DNA from: Vitrella brassicaformis
Lineage: Eukaryota; Sar; Vitrellaceae
Reading direction: 5' to 3'
Length of the DNA: 64,000 nucleotides
NCBI GenBank assembly: GCA_001179505.1
Contig: CDMY01000356.1
Coordinates: 1 to 64,000 of the forward strand
Numbering within the stretch: position 1 is the stretch's first letter; each line of letters opens with the position of its first letter. Of the stretch, positions 48,651 through 60,140 are shown in pieces. Below the pieces are notes generated by a model, which did not search any database, was not told the origin of the DNA, and saw only the letters and a list, made by a program, of their open reading frames with translations. The translations under genes were made by a program, and so were the position numbers.

Positions 48651-51600
48651 ATGAATTCCCTCTTTCGCTTTCCGACGGATTCCAACCCGAGCGAGAGCCC
48701 TGCTCCGTCGCCCCTTTCGCCGATAATCAACTGGGTGAAGAAGCTCCGCCTGACAGTGTCGGGAGGGACCCAGCAGAGCACCGAGACAATTACCGAGACG
48801 GACAAGCAAAAGGGAAGCTGGTGGCCGTTTTCCCTCTTCACACCCAAGGACAGGCAGAAGCAGAAGGCTAACCGACACACACAAGTGAGTCAAGGAGGGA
48901 GGGAGGGAGGGAGAACATGCATGGATTTTCTCGGGCTGGGTGAGGAAACCTGAGGGCACGGTGTGCATGTTGTCTGTTTCTCTGCAGCCTGGCGGCCTCT
49001 CGCGGCCTGCTGGTGCACAAGGCGGCACTCAGGGCAGCAATGCCCGTACTGAACCCCCTCCAGGTCAGGAGAATCTCCACGCTACGAGCCACCCGTGACT
49101 GCTGCCTCTGTGTGTGTTGTGTGTTGTGTGTTGTGTCCTTTCCTTCCGTCAGTTCCGTTGCGCCAGAACCCTCACAGGTGGCTCCGTCGGCTGTCGCCCT
49201 ACTACCCATCCCCCTACCCAGTGCCCCTTTCCCAACCTCTGCGGAAGCAGTTCCTCAGGAACGCCCGCAAGGCCCTTCTCGACGCCAACGAACATGCACT
49301 CAAGTTCGGCTACCAGTGGGCGGCCAGGGACCTCATGCCAGCGCCCCAGACGGTCCCATCCACTGTCCCCCCGACCCCTCGGTACTGTGAGGTGTCGCTG
49401 CCCGCCGTGCGGCAGCTCAACATCAAGGCGGCTGTCGAGACGTTGGATATGCACCAGGCCCGCTTCGCGCGGGGGGCCAAGATCACCAGCTTCGCGCGTG
49501 GCGGGCTGCGCGACGGGGAGAGCACCGGCGGCTCGGTGTTCTTCTACGGTTCTGAGTTCGACTACACCCCCGGGCTCAAGGTCATTCAGCAGCAGGACCC
49601 CTACATGATGTCGCCGTATCGGAGCACCTGGAACAGGGTCAGGCTGACCCTGCACGCCGGCGACTGGGTGGACGTGTAAGTACCCAGCCACACACAACGG
49701 GCAGGCAGACAGGCAGGAGGGAGGGAGAAAGATATCGATCCATCCATCCATCCACCTATTTCTTCTCAATGTCAGGGCTCTCAAGGAGGACCCCGCGGCG
49801 ACCCTTCTCCTGACGTTCCTGCCCCACAAGCCCAGCAACCCCTTCGGCTTTCCTGGCATCGACCCCCAGGCCCTCTCACTGGCCACACACGTGGCGCAGC
49901 AGAAGACTCAACTCAAGGACTTCTATCTGGAGGACCGTGGAGGTCTCGTCGGCCGCTCGGACCTGTGCGAGCACCTGCGGACCGACACAGGATGGGGCGC
50001 GCTGTCCGGCTTCAAGTCGATCCAAGTGACCTACTGCGCGGGCGTCAACATCTACAGAGGGCGCGAGAGCAAGGGGTACCCGCTGTTGCCCAAGGCGGCC
50101 TGCCTGCCGGTGGCCATTGTTCAGCCCTCACCCGAGCAGTATCGCGCCAGCAAGGGAGGGACCATCGCCGAGGCTGAGGTGGCCATGACGGCCATGATCG
50201 AGGCGGCCCTCAGCGCGGCCATCATCAACAGCAAGACCACCGTCGTGGTCGACCTCGACAGCTTCGAGAGGCTGGGCGGCATTCTGTCGTGGAGCCGCAT
50301 TCTGGACAGGGTGGCCACCAACTTCTATATGCCCTATCGCTATATGCTCAGGCGCATGCTGCTGGTCAAGAGCTCACCCCTCGACGAGCCTCTGCACCCG
50401 GACCAAGGCTACACCGGCCGCATTGCGGCTAAGGGTGGCGTGGATGACTGCACGACTCAGATCGGGCGGCAGGTTCATGCTGATGAGCCGGGGTCGAGGT
50501 GGCCCGCCCCAACTCGCTTCGCGCTCGACTACTGCGACCTCTACACCGAAGAGGACATAGCCATGTGGCTGGCTGAGCTGGAGAACAGCACGGCGTCTCA
50601 GAACAGCACGGCCCAGACTCTCGACTATCAAGTAACCGGCTCAGCAATTGAGTCGTTCCTTCCATCGGCCCCTCGTCTCGCTGATGTTGGTCCTCAGCAT
50701 CACAAGCCGCCTCTGGTGGACGCCGCAGACGACACTGACCCATATAAGCAGCCGCCGCCCAAGGACCCTGCAGCACACAGGGAATGGGTGGACGCTATCT
50801 ATGCGCAATTCGTCCCAGACCCGAGCAGCCCCACCGGCTGGAAGAAGAAGGAGCGGCGGGACAGACTCGCGGGGCAGGAGAATGGCCAGGCCAGCTATGG
50901 CGGCCCCTCGCACAACGGTCACTACAACAACGGGAGTGGCGTCGGTCAGAACGGCTATAGCCATGGGTATGGCTATCAGGGTCTTCACAATGGCCCGGCT
51001 GGCGGGGGTGCGGGTCCCCTCAGCCCGTCTCAGCGGCTCGGCTACGGCAGCCCGTCGGAGAGACTATCGCAGCACAGCGGACGTGCGGTGGGTGTCAACG
51101 GCAGCGGCAACAGCGGCCCCCCCTCTCCCTCCCTCCTCAAGCGTCAGAGCGGCCCCAACTGCTTCACCACCCCTCAGGGTGCCTTCGAGTCCAACAAGTG
51201 GAAGATGGAGCAAGAGAAGCAGCACCATGCGCGGCTTGCCGAGTGGTACAAGGAGGGGGGATGGCTCAAGCACCATGTGGAGCAGAGCGACTGGTACAAG
51301 CGGCAAAAGGCCCAGCGGGAAGGCCGCTTGCCCACCTGGCAGAAGCTCATGGAACACCAGAGCCGCCCCAGCGGCAACGGGCACAATGGGCGGCGGAAGG
51401 GCCACCACAACGGCCACCGCAATGAACACATCGACAGGCGGCGCAGGACGGTCGGCGGCTACGTGTGCGAGCCCATCGCAAGAAACCCCGATGGATCGGT
51501 CAAGACTCACTTCAGCTGCAACGATTTCAGCTCTGTCCCTTTTGACCCCAACAAGTACAGTGGTGAGTCGGGCCAGAGGGAGCTGTTTCTGATCCGCAAC

Positions 51601-53487
51601 GGCCTCAAGCCCCCACCCCCCAACGAGCGACACTACATTGACGTGGACTATGTGCGGTCTAGGCGCCAGCACGACCCCAACTTTGCCCCTTGGGTTAGTC
51701 TGGGCACAGAGAGAGAGGGCGGCAGACAGCAGGCGGGGCAGCAGCCCAGTGGCAATGAGCGTCCGCGTGAGCAGCAGCAGCAGCAGCAGCCCGCGGTGAC
51801 GGCGAGCCGCCCGCGCATGACGCAGCCATCCCCTGCATACCGCCGCAGGTGGGAGGATGACGACTTGCCGGCAGACGGGAGGGGGCTCGGTATGGGCAAT
51901 GGGAATGGGTCCAAGCGGCCACGGCCACCAACAGGCGGCGGCGGGCGTCTTCTCAACGGCCCGGCAGCAGCGAGTGAATCGGCCAGTGCCTCGGCGAGTG
52001 CATCGGCCAGTGCATCGGCCAGTGCATCGGCCAGTGCATCGGCCGCGCAGCCATCGGTCCATGTGCCTCCTCCCTCGCCGCCGAGCCGACCCAAGAAGAA
52101 AGTGCGGTTCAATGAGGAGGTGCACATCGACGGGGAGGGGGTGGGCCGGCTGAGCGGCGGCCAGCCCGTGGACGAAGTGGATGAGGCAATGGTCGATACA
52201 GATCGCAGCTCCGAGCAGCAGCAACAGCAACAGCAGCAGCAGCATCAGCAGCAGCAAGGGTCTATGTCCAACGGAGTGTCGGCAGAGGAGCAGCAGACGC
52301 CCCAGCGCCCCGACAGGAGGAGTCGTGACGACGGCGAGGAAGGGGGGAAGACGCCTGGCGAGGCCAGCCAGCGGCCGTCCAAGCGTCGCCTATCACGCCT
52401 CGATGAATATCTCCAGGTGAGTGAGTCATATCTGTCGCACACGGCACGCACAAACAGACCGACAAAGGCACCAAACATGTGGATGGGCATGTCATGTCGT
52501 GTGTGTTGTGTTGTGTGTGCTCAACCTACTCTGCAGTCGCGGCCGTGTTTCCAGCCGTACAACCCCGAGGAGTGGCCCACGGCGTACGGCCCCGCCATGT
52601 GTCACCCCGACAGCAGCATGTCACCCGAAGAGCGCAGAGAACACGAGCACATCATGCTCCGGCGGCCAGCCATGAACGTCCAGAGCTGCCCCTTGACGGA
52701 GGAGCAGCAACGTGAAGTGGAGGAGTGGAAACGCAAGCTGGACCTCCCCCCTGTTCCCCTGTTCTCCGCACCCCCTGCTCAGCCCGCTGCTGCTGCGGCA
52801 GCCGCTGCTGCGACGGGTGGGGCGGCGGGTAGCATCTTCCAGCACAGCGAGCCTGCTGCGGCCGAGACCGGTGCAGCGGCCAGCACTGCTGGGGTCTCAT
52901 CTTCCACTCCTGGTGCGTCCACACACAGCCGTGTCATACACATGCAGAGAGGCACAAACGCATGCGGCACTTGGTGTGTGTGGGGCAGGTGTGTCGTCAT
53001 CGTCTGGAGCGGGAGCCGACACGAATGCGTCCACCGCAGCTGTGGTGTCGTCGAGCTCGGCTGCCTCTGCCTCATCGCAGCCCGCAGCTGCCTCGACCGG
53101 GGCTGCAACCAGTGGTGCGGCGGAAGCTTCGTCAGCCAACGCCGACGCGAAGCTATTTGTCACTGGCGTCTTCGGAGCGGTACCCTCTACGGCCGTCGAT
53201 CCGAATGAGAGTGAGCAGCAGACGAATGAGTGAATGCATGTGTGTGCGCTGCAGCATCGTGGTGGATGTGATGTGTGTTGATTCGTTCAGATCCGTTTGT
53301 GTCGGGTTTTGCGTCTGGTGGCGGCGCTCAAATGGCCAAATCCCGACGCATGAGGTGAGCGGACACACACACAGACATAGCGGCAGACACGCGACGACAA
53401 TTGAACTCGCCCGTCTCATTGCTGCCTGTCTGTCTGTTTGTGTGCGCCTTGTATTGGTCAATCATCAGGCGTGGAAGCAAGCCTTGA
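48651..53487 (+). CDS. Large protein with conserved N-terminal half and low-complexity tail; possible divergent macro/PARG-like fold
   Basis: ATG 48651 to TGA 53485-53487, nine or so exons in phase, well over 1300 residues. After a basic, Ser/Pro-rich start, a globular region covers LRKQFLRNARKALLDANEHA, KITSFARGGLRDGESTGGSV, RVRLTLHAGDWVDVALKED and GVNIYRGRESKGYPLL, through SKTTVVVDLDSFERLGG and LDRVATNFYMPYRYML. The order weakly recalls microbial-type PARG/TIGR02452 proteins, but the catalytic signature is not evident, so I do not assign function. The tail has a charged Trp-rich helix, an (SA)n run near 51983-52050, poly-Gln near 52217, and RPKKKVRFNEEV, a basic NLS-like stretch overlapping a PP1-docking RVxF motif. 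The last exons encode Ser/Ala-rich sequence and a basic end (KSRRMRRGSKP). Confidence 0.7.
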
Positions 53488-54086
53488 ACGAACGAGGTGG
53501 AACCGACCGAGTCGTCCAGCAAGTGCCAATCACTATGCGGGTGCGAATTCGTCAAAGAATGTCAATCAAGCACGCACAAGATGCGGTGCAGCGTCCAAAT
53601 GATATGCATGGCCCGCGTGTAAAGACTGACTCACTGACTGACTGATAGATACGGCCGCTGGTGTAAGAGTGACGGTGAAGGTTGCTGGCGGACAGTTTTC
53701 GCATTTGTCGGGGTGGGGGTGCAACACGAAAATCGTGTGTGGGCGGCCTGCCCTGCGTGTGTCATCTTGGCGCCTGTGACCTGACCCTTCTCTAGTGAGC
53801 TCGCTTGAGAAGGGTCAGGTGCCAGAGCGCGATGTGACATGCACCCAGGGTAGAAGAAACGGGAAAAGAGCGATGATCGCAGACTGGCCGAACTTGCAGA
53901 AAGGAAGCAGGACATTTAACTTGACACACTCGCAACCATTCACATGGATGCACCGTGACGGTCCACGCCACGCCAGTCATCACAGCCCCGTATTCACACA
54001 CACACACACACACACACACAGCAGCTAGCACGCACCTAGGCTGTCTGTATCTACACACAGGCAGAATTAAACTAAAGATGCCACAC
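53488..54086. other. Convergent 3' spacer with a strong inverted repeat
   Basis: 600 bp between stop codons, with a CA repeat near 53997-54020 and the 14-bp inverted repeat annotated separately. No gene seen. Confidence 0.6.
53779..53820. repeat. Perfect 14-bp inverted repeat (hairpin)
   Basis: Arms ACCTGACCCTTCTC (53779-53792) and GAGAAGGGTCAGGT (53807-53820) pair perfectly around a 14-nt loop centred on GAGCTC. It lies between two convergent genes. Confidence 0.85.
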
Positions 54087-56161
54087 CTAAGCCTCTGCAT
54101 CCTCATCGGCAGCATCAGCGTCACCCACCAGCTCCTCACCCACCACCGGCCGCGACAGCCGGCCCACAAGCTCAGATAACAGAGAGCTCTTCACCCCTCC
54201 AGCAAAGGGATTCGCGGGCAGCCTCGCGACTCCCATCTCATTATTCCTGTCCTCCCCCACACCCTCATAATGCTCGCCACTGCCCTTGGCGTTGTCTTCA
54301 TGACGTGCTGAGTGGGGCCTTGCATCTCCCGTAACGTCATTCTGGACCAGCTGCTGGGCGCTGGGCTTGTCGAAGAAAGGTTCGTCTGTGGTGTCATCGG
54401 GTGTGGCGCCGGGAAGATGGCGGATGACGACAGGCAGTGGCTTGGTCCTGTAGCCGAGGACCAACTGGAGCTCACGAATCGTCTCGCGGCCCTGCTCCTG
54501 CACCTGAACGAACGAACACCACACGCGCATACACACACAGAGGTGACAACAACAAGGTTGGAGTATTGGTGTGGTGTTGTGTCGCGTGGTGTGGTTTTGT
54601 GTCTGACCTTTTTGTCGGCTTGGTGTATCGCCGACCCTATCGCACGGTGTTCTCCCCTCTGGCCATCATCTCCACCGACCGCACAGAACACCTCGAGCTG
54701 ATCGCCCCCCTCGCCTCTGATGACGGGAGGGCTCGACTGCGGTTCCTGCCCTTCGTCAGCCACAGGTTGCGGTTCCTCCGTCTGCTCATAGTGGATGGGT
54801 GGGGGAGGGGAGGGCTGTGTGGGTGGCTGTCGTGGTTGGAGCAGCAGCAATGCCTCAGCCCTTTTCATGTCCTCCACAGCTTCACTCAGATGCTGGCTGA
54901 CCGTCTTGACCACGGCAGAGATGGCACCTCCATCACCATGGCCTTCACGAGATAGCTTCGTGAGCCGCAGCGACGCCAGTGCCGACCCAAGGGAGATGTT
55001 GAGGCGATCGAGCGCCTGACACACGTCCATGACTGTGCCTCGCCCCCAACGCACGGCGCTCGGCGAGCCGTTCGCACGTGGGGATGGGGCGTCTCCCTGC
55101 GGCATCTGGGTGTAGCAGAGGGCCAGCTGAGCCCTCAGAGATGCCTTGCCAGAGGCCAAGGTCCGCTCAACTCTCCGCATAGCCGCAGCACACCGTATCT
55201 GGACCACCACCAGGCGGCGCACAAGCTCCAGCTGTGTGCCGAGCCCTCCATGCTGGTTGCTTGCGTCGGCTGCCTCCGCCACAGTGGCCTTGAGCTGACT
55301 TTGCACGAGTGAGCACACCAGCTGGAAGGCCGCCTCCATCCGCCCAAGCCCGCTCTTCAGTGACGACAGCGACAGAAAAACCATATCGTCTTCTGTGTCG
55401 TCCTGATGAGCATGTGGTGGCGGGAAAGCCTCTAAGGCGTCAGCAATCCCGATATCAACGCTCCCGCCTGCACTCAGCTGTCGGGCGGCCTCCCTCAGAG
55501 CGACCATGACGTCACTCGTGTGCTCATGGATCGCCCGGCGAAGACCCTTGAGCGCCATGAAGGCAAGGGCGCCCCTGCTGCTGGAGGACGCCTCAATGCG
55601 TGTGATGGGCGGCAGCACCTCGCCAAGCCGGAAGCCCCGGCGCACCAGCTCGACTTCCTGAATCCAACGTAGGGCCTCACGAGCCACTTTCCAGTAGCCA
55701 TCGTGCGCATCGATGGCGCCATTCAAGGAAGATGCCACTGAGCGGGTCACTTGGTAGAGCAGCACGGTGACAGACGACACTAGGCCACCGGCGAAACAGA
55801 GGATAGCGCCGCCCCACAGCAGTCCTCGCGCCGTCCCTCCCTGATAGTGGCGCCATGAGTAGACAGTCAGGAGGCTGAGGGCAAGTGTTGCAGCCGTCCA
55901 GCCCGTCGGACACAGCGCTCTCGTCGTGAAGCGTTGCCGCTCAGCATTCTCGTCGATGTGCGCCATGACATAATCGCCGTAAGCCTCAGCCAATGCCGCA
56001 GCCTTCGGCAACGTGGCCTCGTCTTTGCCGCCGTGTTCATCCACATCTCTTGGTTGGAGCTGGCTGGAGAGGGGCTGGGCATCAGTAGGGCCGCAGAGAT
56101 GGCCCTCTCCGATGGATTGCAGATACTCAGCCAGCGCACCGCTGCACACCTCCTCATTCAT
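54087..56161 (-). CDS. Vezatin/Inp2-like membrane protein
   Basis: Two exons: one from ATG 56159-56161 down to QADKK|gtcag near 54605, then a second ending at 54087. An acidic N-terminus leads to a two-helix hydrophobic hairpin, TGWTAATLALSLLTVYSW and GLLWGGAILCFAGGLVSSVT. Soon after is RWIQEVELVRRGFRLGEVLP followed by PITRIE, the characteristic vezatin/yeast Inp2 motif (IQEVE..xRGY..xxPLPPxxRIE). Long helical, coiled-coil-like stretches follow, then a Pro-rich linker and an exon with ELQLVLGYRTKPLP. Vezatin bridges cadherin junctions to myosin VIIA in animals, and Inp2 is the peroxisomal myosin V receptor in yeast; a myosin-linked organelle tether is therefore a reasonable guess, not shown here. 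Divergent from the PUB-CAP gene. Confidence 0.65.
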
Positions 56162-56293
56162 GACGACTCAAATCGAAGCGATTCTTGTTTTAGAAGAGCC
56201 TCCTTAGCGTGGGAGGGTTGAGAGGCCTCCAACGAGGAGGGAACGGCCGGCTTATTTGCGAGCTCATGTGAGGCGAGCTTGGCTTGGGGGGAG
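56162..56293. promoter_or_regulatory. Compact divergent promoter: vezatin-like / PUB-CAP
   Basis: 132 bp between starts, with two copies of the shared element: TTTGCGAGCTC (56255-56265) and GCGAGCTTGG (56273-56282). Confidence 0.55.
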
Positions 56294-58362
56294 ATGGATA
56301 TGCTGCCGGAAGGGGAGATGTATGATGACAGCAAGGCAGCGCTCGATGAGCGTCGCCGCGTGCCGAGGCCGCGTCTTGAAGAGCCAGCAACCGACAACAA
56401 TGGCAGGCGGAACTCGTCCGCATCTGTGAGCGATGACCCGCCGCACATAGACACTCCCACCGGCAGACTGAGAGGTCCTGGTGATGGTGAAAGCCGCCTG
56501 GACCAAGATAGAGATGAGGATGACGACACCGTCGTGTGGCTGGCTGGCGCTGTGTGGAACCTGACAAGCATCGAGGACAGCGAGAAGCGGTCCAAAGCCA
56601 TCAAGATCCTACACACCATCGTCAACAACCTGTTGCTCGGTACGCGAAGCAAGCACGGCAAGGTGTTAAGTACATGTGTTCCGATGTGTTTGTGTGTGTG
56701 TTTGGTTCAGATTTCGACAAGTACTCATCCTTGAAGGCCAGTACGACAGCCTTTCAGACGCACATCGCCCCACATGCCGACTGCCTTCAAGTGCTGCTGG
56801 TAGGACGGGTGCACAACGCACACGCCCAGCACAAGGAGAAGGACCATAATCTCCCGGGTTACTCGCCTTCTGTGTCAGTGTGTGGGGTTTGAGGAGAGTA
56901 GCGGCGTGTGGAGGGCGGGGAGCCCAGAGCGGCATCTTCCCAACATATGGCTGGCCAAGATGCTGCTAGAAGATCTCAAGACAGAGCTCAGCATCATTCC
57001 GTCACGCAGCCCCTGCCGCAGCAATACGCCCAACCCCGAGAGCAGCTCAGCAGATGACTTCCTCGCCGCATCGCGTCGTGTACAGCAGGACGGCGGCAAG
57101 CTGAGTCGAGAGCAGCTGGCGGAACTCCATGCCAAAAGACTCGAAAAGGGCGGCGGTGGACGGGGGGTACCTGCTAGTGGTGAGGGAGCCACAGAGATGG
57201 ACGGACGGGCTTGTCTTGCTTGGGGTGTGGTAATGGATGTGTGTGTTGCGCTGCGTATGCAGGGATGAGAGCCAGGGAGCCTGTGCGCCTTGGTGGTCGG
57301 CAGAGCGGGGTGGGCCGCGGCCAGGTTGACCTGCAGGGGCAGCGAGAGGCCTACATCGCTGCCTCGCGAGCCAAGTACAAGAGCCGATGGCCAGCAAACG
57401 GAGGCGGCCCCAAGGTAACTTACCCCCCCACACAAACGCGCCATCCTGCGTCAACAAGACGGCCAGTCTTGGTGGTTGTTTCAGATCCGTGACGCCGACG
57501 GCAAGTGGATCCCCTACGTGCCCGCCGCCCCTCGAACCGAGCGCGATTCCTCCCTGCCCGCAGAGGAGCGCGCGAGGCCGCCCCCGGGATCGCTGCGTGA
57601 GCTGGGAGAGCGTGACAAGCGCCTGGACAGCACGCCGCAGTGGGACAGGGACGGCACGGTTTATCTTGGGTTCAAGGCCTTAGAATACACCAACGACTTC
57701 AGGCGAATGAACAGGCTCCCCCAGCTGGAGTGGTCCCAGGTGAGTCAAGGAGACAGAGGGGTGCATGGGAGGGAAACAAACGCTGCTTCCTTTCTGTCTT
57801 CTGATGATTGATGTGTGGTGGGTTTGCGTGGTTTGTGTGTGTATGCAGGCGCTTTGTCGGATCGCAGCTGAGCATTCGCGGGCCATGCTGTCAGGCAATG
57901 TGCCCTTTGGCCATCAGGGCTCTGACCGTCGGTTCTCGTCCTACCCCTTCCCATCTGTCAGCGCCGCCGAGAATGTGGCCTGGAACTCGGTCAGCAGTAA
58001 CAGCTGTCATGAGATTCTCGTGTTGTCATACATCATCTCGTGAATGCGTCTGCCTGTCTGTCTGTGTGCAGGGCCACAGCGGCGATGCGTCTGCCCGCGT
58101 GTGTGTCGATAGCTGGATTGGGTCTGACGGTACGCACTCACTCACCAGCAGAGAAGCGACATCTCAATTGTATGGCTCGCTTGTGTGTGGTTTGCTGGGC
58201 TGATGCATTCATTCAGGTCACCGCAAGAACATGCTGGGCGAGTTCAATGTGTGCGGCATCGGCGTGGCGCGGGACGCTGGCGGCCGCACCTACTTCACAC
58301 AGCTGTTTGGACACCGAATGTCGGGCGTGTACCAAGAGCAGCCCACAGTGCGGAATAGCTGA
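56294..58362 (+). CDS. PUB domain - CAP (SCP/YkwD-type) domain fusion protein
   Basis: Eight exons: 56294-56639, 56711-56799, 56879-57179, 57263-57414, 57485-57739, 57849-57989, 58072-58129 and 58217-58362. The acidic N-terminus precedes a PUB-type domain (SKAIKILHTIVNNLL, KYSSLKASTTAFQTHIAPHA, VLLCVGFEES), a fold that binds the tail of p97/VCP AAA-ATPase. A basic linker (HAKRLEKGGGGRG; REAYIAASRAKYKSRW) separates it from a C-terminal CAP domain of bacterial/YkwD type. CAP marks are NDFRRMNRLPQLEWSQ, IAAEHSRAMLSGNVPFGHQG, AAENVAWNS, VDSWIGSDGHRKNMLG and CGIGVARDAGGRTYFTQLFG, with the family's His/Glu pocket residues present. No signal peptide is seen, so it is probably cytosolic although most CAP proteins are secreted. 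Confidence 0.82.
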
Positions 58363-58705
58363 TGGGGGAGATGGATGCTTGATCTCTGTTTGGCTGGCGT
58401 GTGGGGCGCCGGGGGTGGTACACTGGCGGCCGTAGACGTCGGGATCGCGCTCTGAGCCGAGAGCGAGATTCCATCGTCATCGCCCGCCGTGCTGCCCCTT
58501 GTTCCCTCATGTCACACAGACAAGCGGCGAGTTCAGACAGCGGGGAGTTTTTCCTAGTGTGAGGTGAGCAGATGACTCTGCGGTGTAGATTTCGTGATGA
58601 CTGTACAGCGTGTGTACGACTGATGCGTTCTTTGCCTCAAATGCATGTCATTCACTTTCGCCTCTCACTGCGAGCTCAGAGTACGCTGAATGATTTGCCT
58701 CAAGG
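58363..58705. promoter_or_regulatory. Upstream region of the TrmO-like gene
   Basis: 343-bp tandem spacer. TGCGAGCTCAG at 58669-58679, 27 bp before the ATG, matches the shared element. No gene seen. Confidence 0.5.
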
Positions 58706-59831
58706 ATGCTCCCGGTGCTGCCCCTCGTCTACACCTCCTTCGCGTGGCAGATCTGCCAACTTCGTGAACAAGATCTGCCAACAAGCGCATCTCTCAGCAT
58801 CAACTTTTACCACGGACGTGGAAGGCTCAGGCTGACAGGAAGACGAGAAGTGGGGATGAATGGAGATGGCGATGCCGACAGCGAGAGCCAGCCGGGCGTC
58901 ATCCGCAAAGGCCCGCTTGCCCCTCGCAGGTTCTATGCGGAGGACGCCGACGTGCCAGAGGCAATCGAAATGCATCCTATAGGCGTCGTGAGGTCAGTCG
59001 AGTCCATCCATGTGACATGTTCTGTGCATGTGATGTGACATTGGTGTGTCAGATCCCCGTATAAGGAACGCTTTGGCACTCCACGACAGCCTGTTGTGAC
59101 GGAAGGGACACTCGGTGGCGTGAAGCAGAATGCGACGGTGCAGCTGTTGCGGGGGCACGGCTATGAGGCTTGCCTTGAAGATGTAGAGGGCTTTGAGCGG
59201 GTGTGGCTGATCACCTACATGCACCTCAATCAGGTCAGTCAGAGAATGAATGCCTCCACTGGGCCCTGCTTCTGCCTAACACACACATTGGCCCTCCTGT
59301 GTGTCTATGTAGGGCTGGCGCAGCAAAGTGCGTGTGTATCCACGGAAGCTGCCCCGTCGGCTAGGTCTGTTCGCCACGCGAGCCCCGCACCGCCCGAACC
59401 AGCTGGCTCTTTCGGCGGTCGAAGTGGTGGGGGTGGATGTGGACGCCGGCCAACTTCATATACTCGGACTGGACTTACTAGATGGGACGCCTGTGCTCGG
59501 TGAGTACCTACCTGGATGGATGCCCCCGCAGGTTGGTTGCTTTGTATGTGTGTGTGTGATGGGTGGGTGTGGTCTTGTGCAGACATCAAGCCTTATGTGC
59601 CCTATGCTGACGCATTTCCCGACTCGGCAGCTGGGTAACCAAGAGGAAATAAATACGCACTTGACCGATGGATGATGCCTGCAGTGTGTGCAATGTCCTT
59701 CGTGTGTCGATGACACGTGGGTGTGTGTGTGTATGTGTAGGTGGCTTGATCAGTATGACCGAGAGCAGCAGATGGGCAGGGATGAGTTCGGCCATGAACT
59801 GCCCCCTTGGTGTGCCGGCGATACTGGATGA
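58706..59831 (+). CDS. TrmO/TsaA-family tRNA (N6-threonylcarbamoyl-A37) methyltransferase
   Basis: ATG 58706 to TGA 59829-59831, five exons. The TrmO (UPF0066/YaeB) core is clear: EMHPIGVVR|SPYKERFGTPRQP, VEGFERVWLITYMHLNQ|GW, LGLFATRAPHRPNQLALSAV, ILGLDLLDGTPVL|DIKPYVPYADAFP and a closing WLDQYD. Family members use S-adenosylmethionine to methylate t6A37 of certain tRNAs. An N-terminal extension of about 75 residues (LPVLPLVYTSFAWQIC, then LRLTGRREVG) could be an organellar leader; the internal ATG at MNGDGDAD (58857) is an alternative cytosolic start. The protein ends soon after WLDQYD, unlike animal TRMO, which carries a longer C-terminal part. Confidence 0.88.
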
Positions 59832-60140
59832 CGCCGTCCGTGTGACAATAGCCGACGATACGGTGGACAATCAATGGTGATGGGCGTGAGCGTGTGTGTG
59901 TGCATATGTATACATGTGTACTTGATGATGGATACATACTGACCGTTCCAGTGAGTGATGAACGAACGGGAGAAAGTGAACGCTCGATATGAAATCGACG
60001 AGAGATAGATCGCAACCGTATGTATCGTCGAATTAAGATGCTACGCAGAAAGTCGGCACGCAATGCCCCCACCACCACCACACACACCCCGTCCCCCACG
60101 AGCCACCCCTGCCGGCCCCTCAGTCAGTCTATGGAATGGA
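59832..60140. other. Convergent 3' spacer
   Basis: 309 bp between the TrmO-like and kinesin-like stop codons. TG-rich repeat sequence only. Confidence 0.6.

Noticed and set aside
51064-52257. Long minus-strand open frame opposite the large low-complexity gene
   Set aside because: Leu/Ala/Arg-rich antisense of a high-GC, repeat-rich exon; no start context, domains or splice logic.
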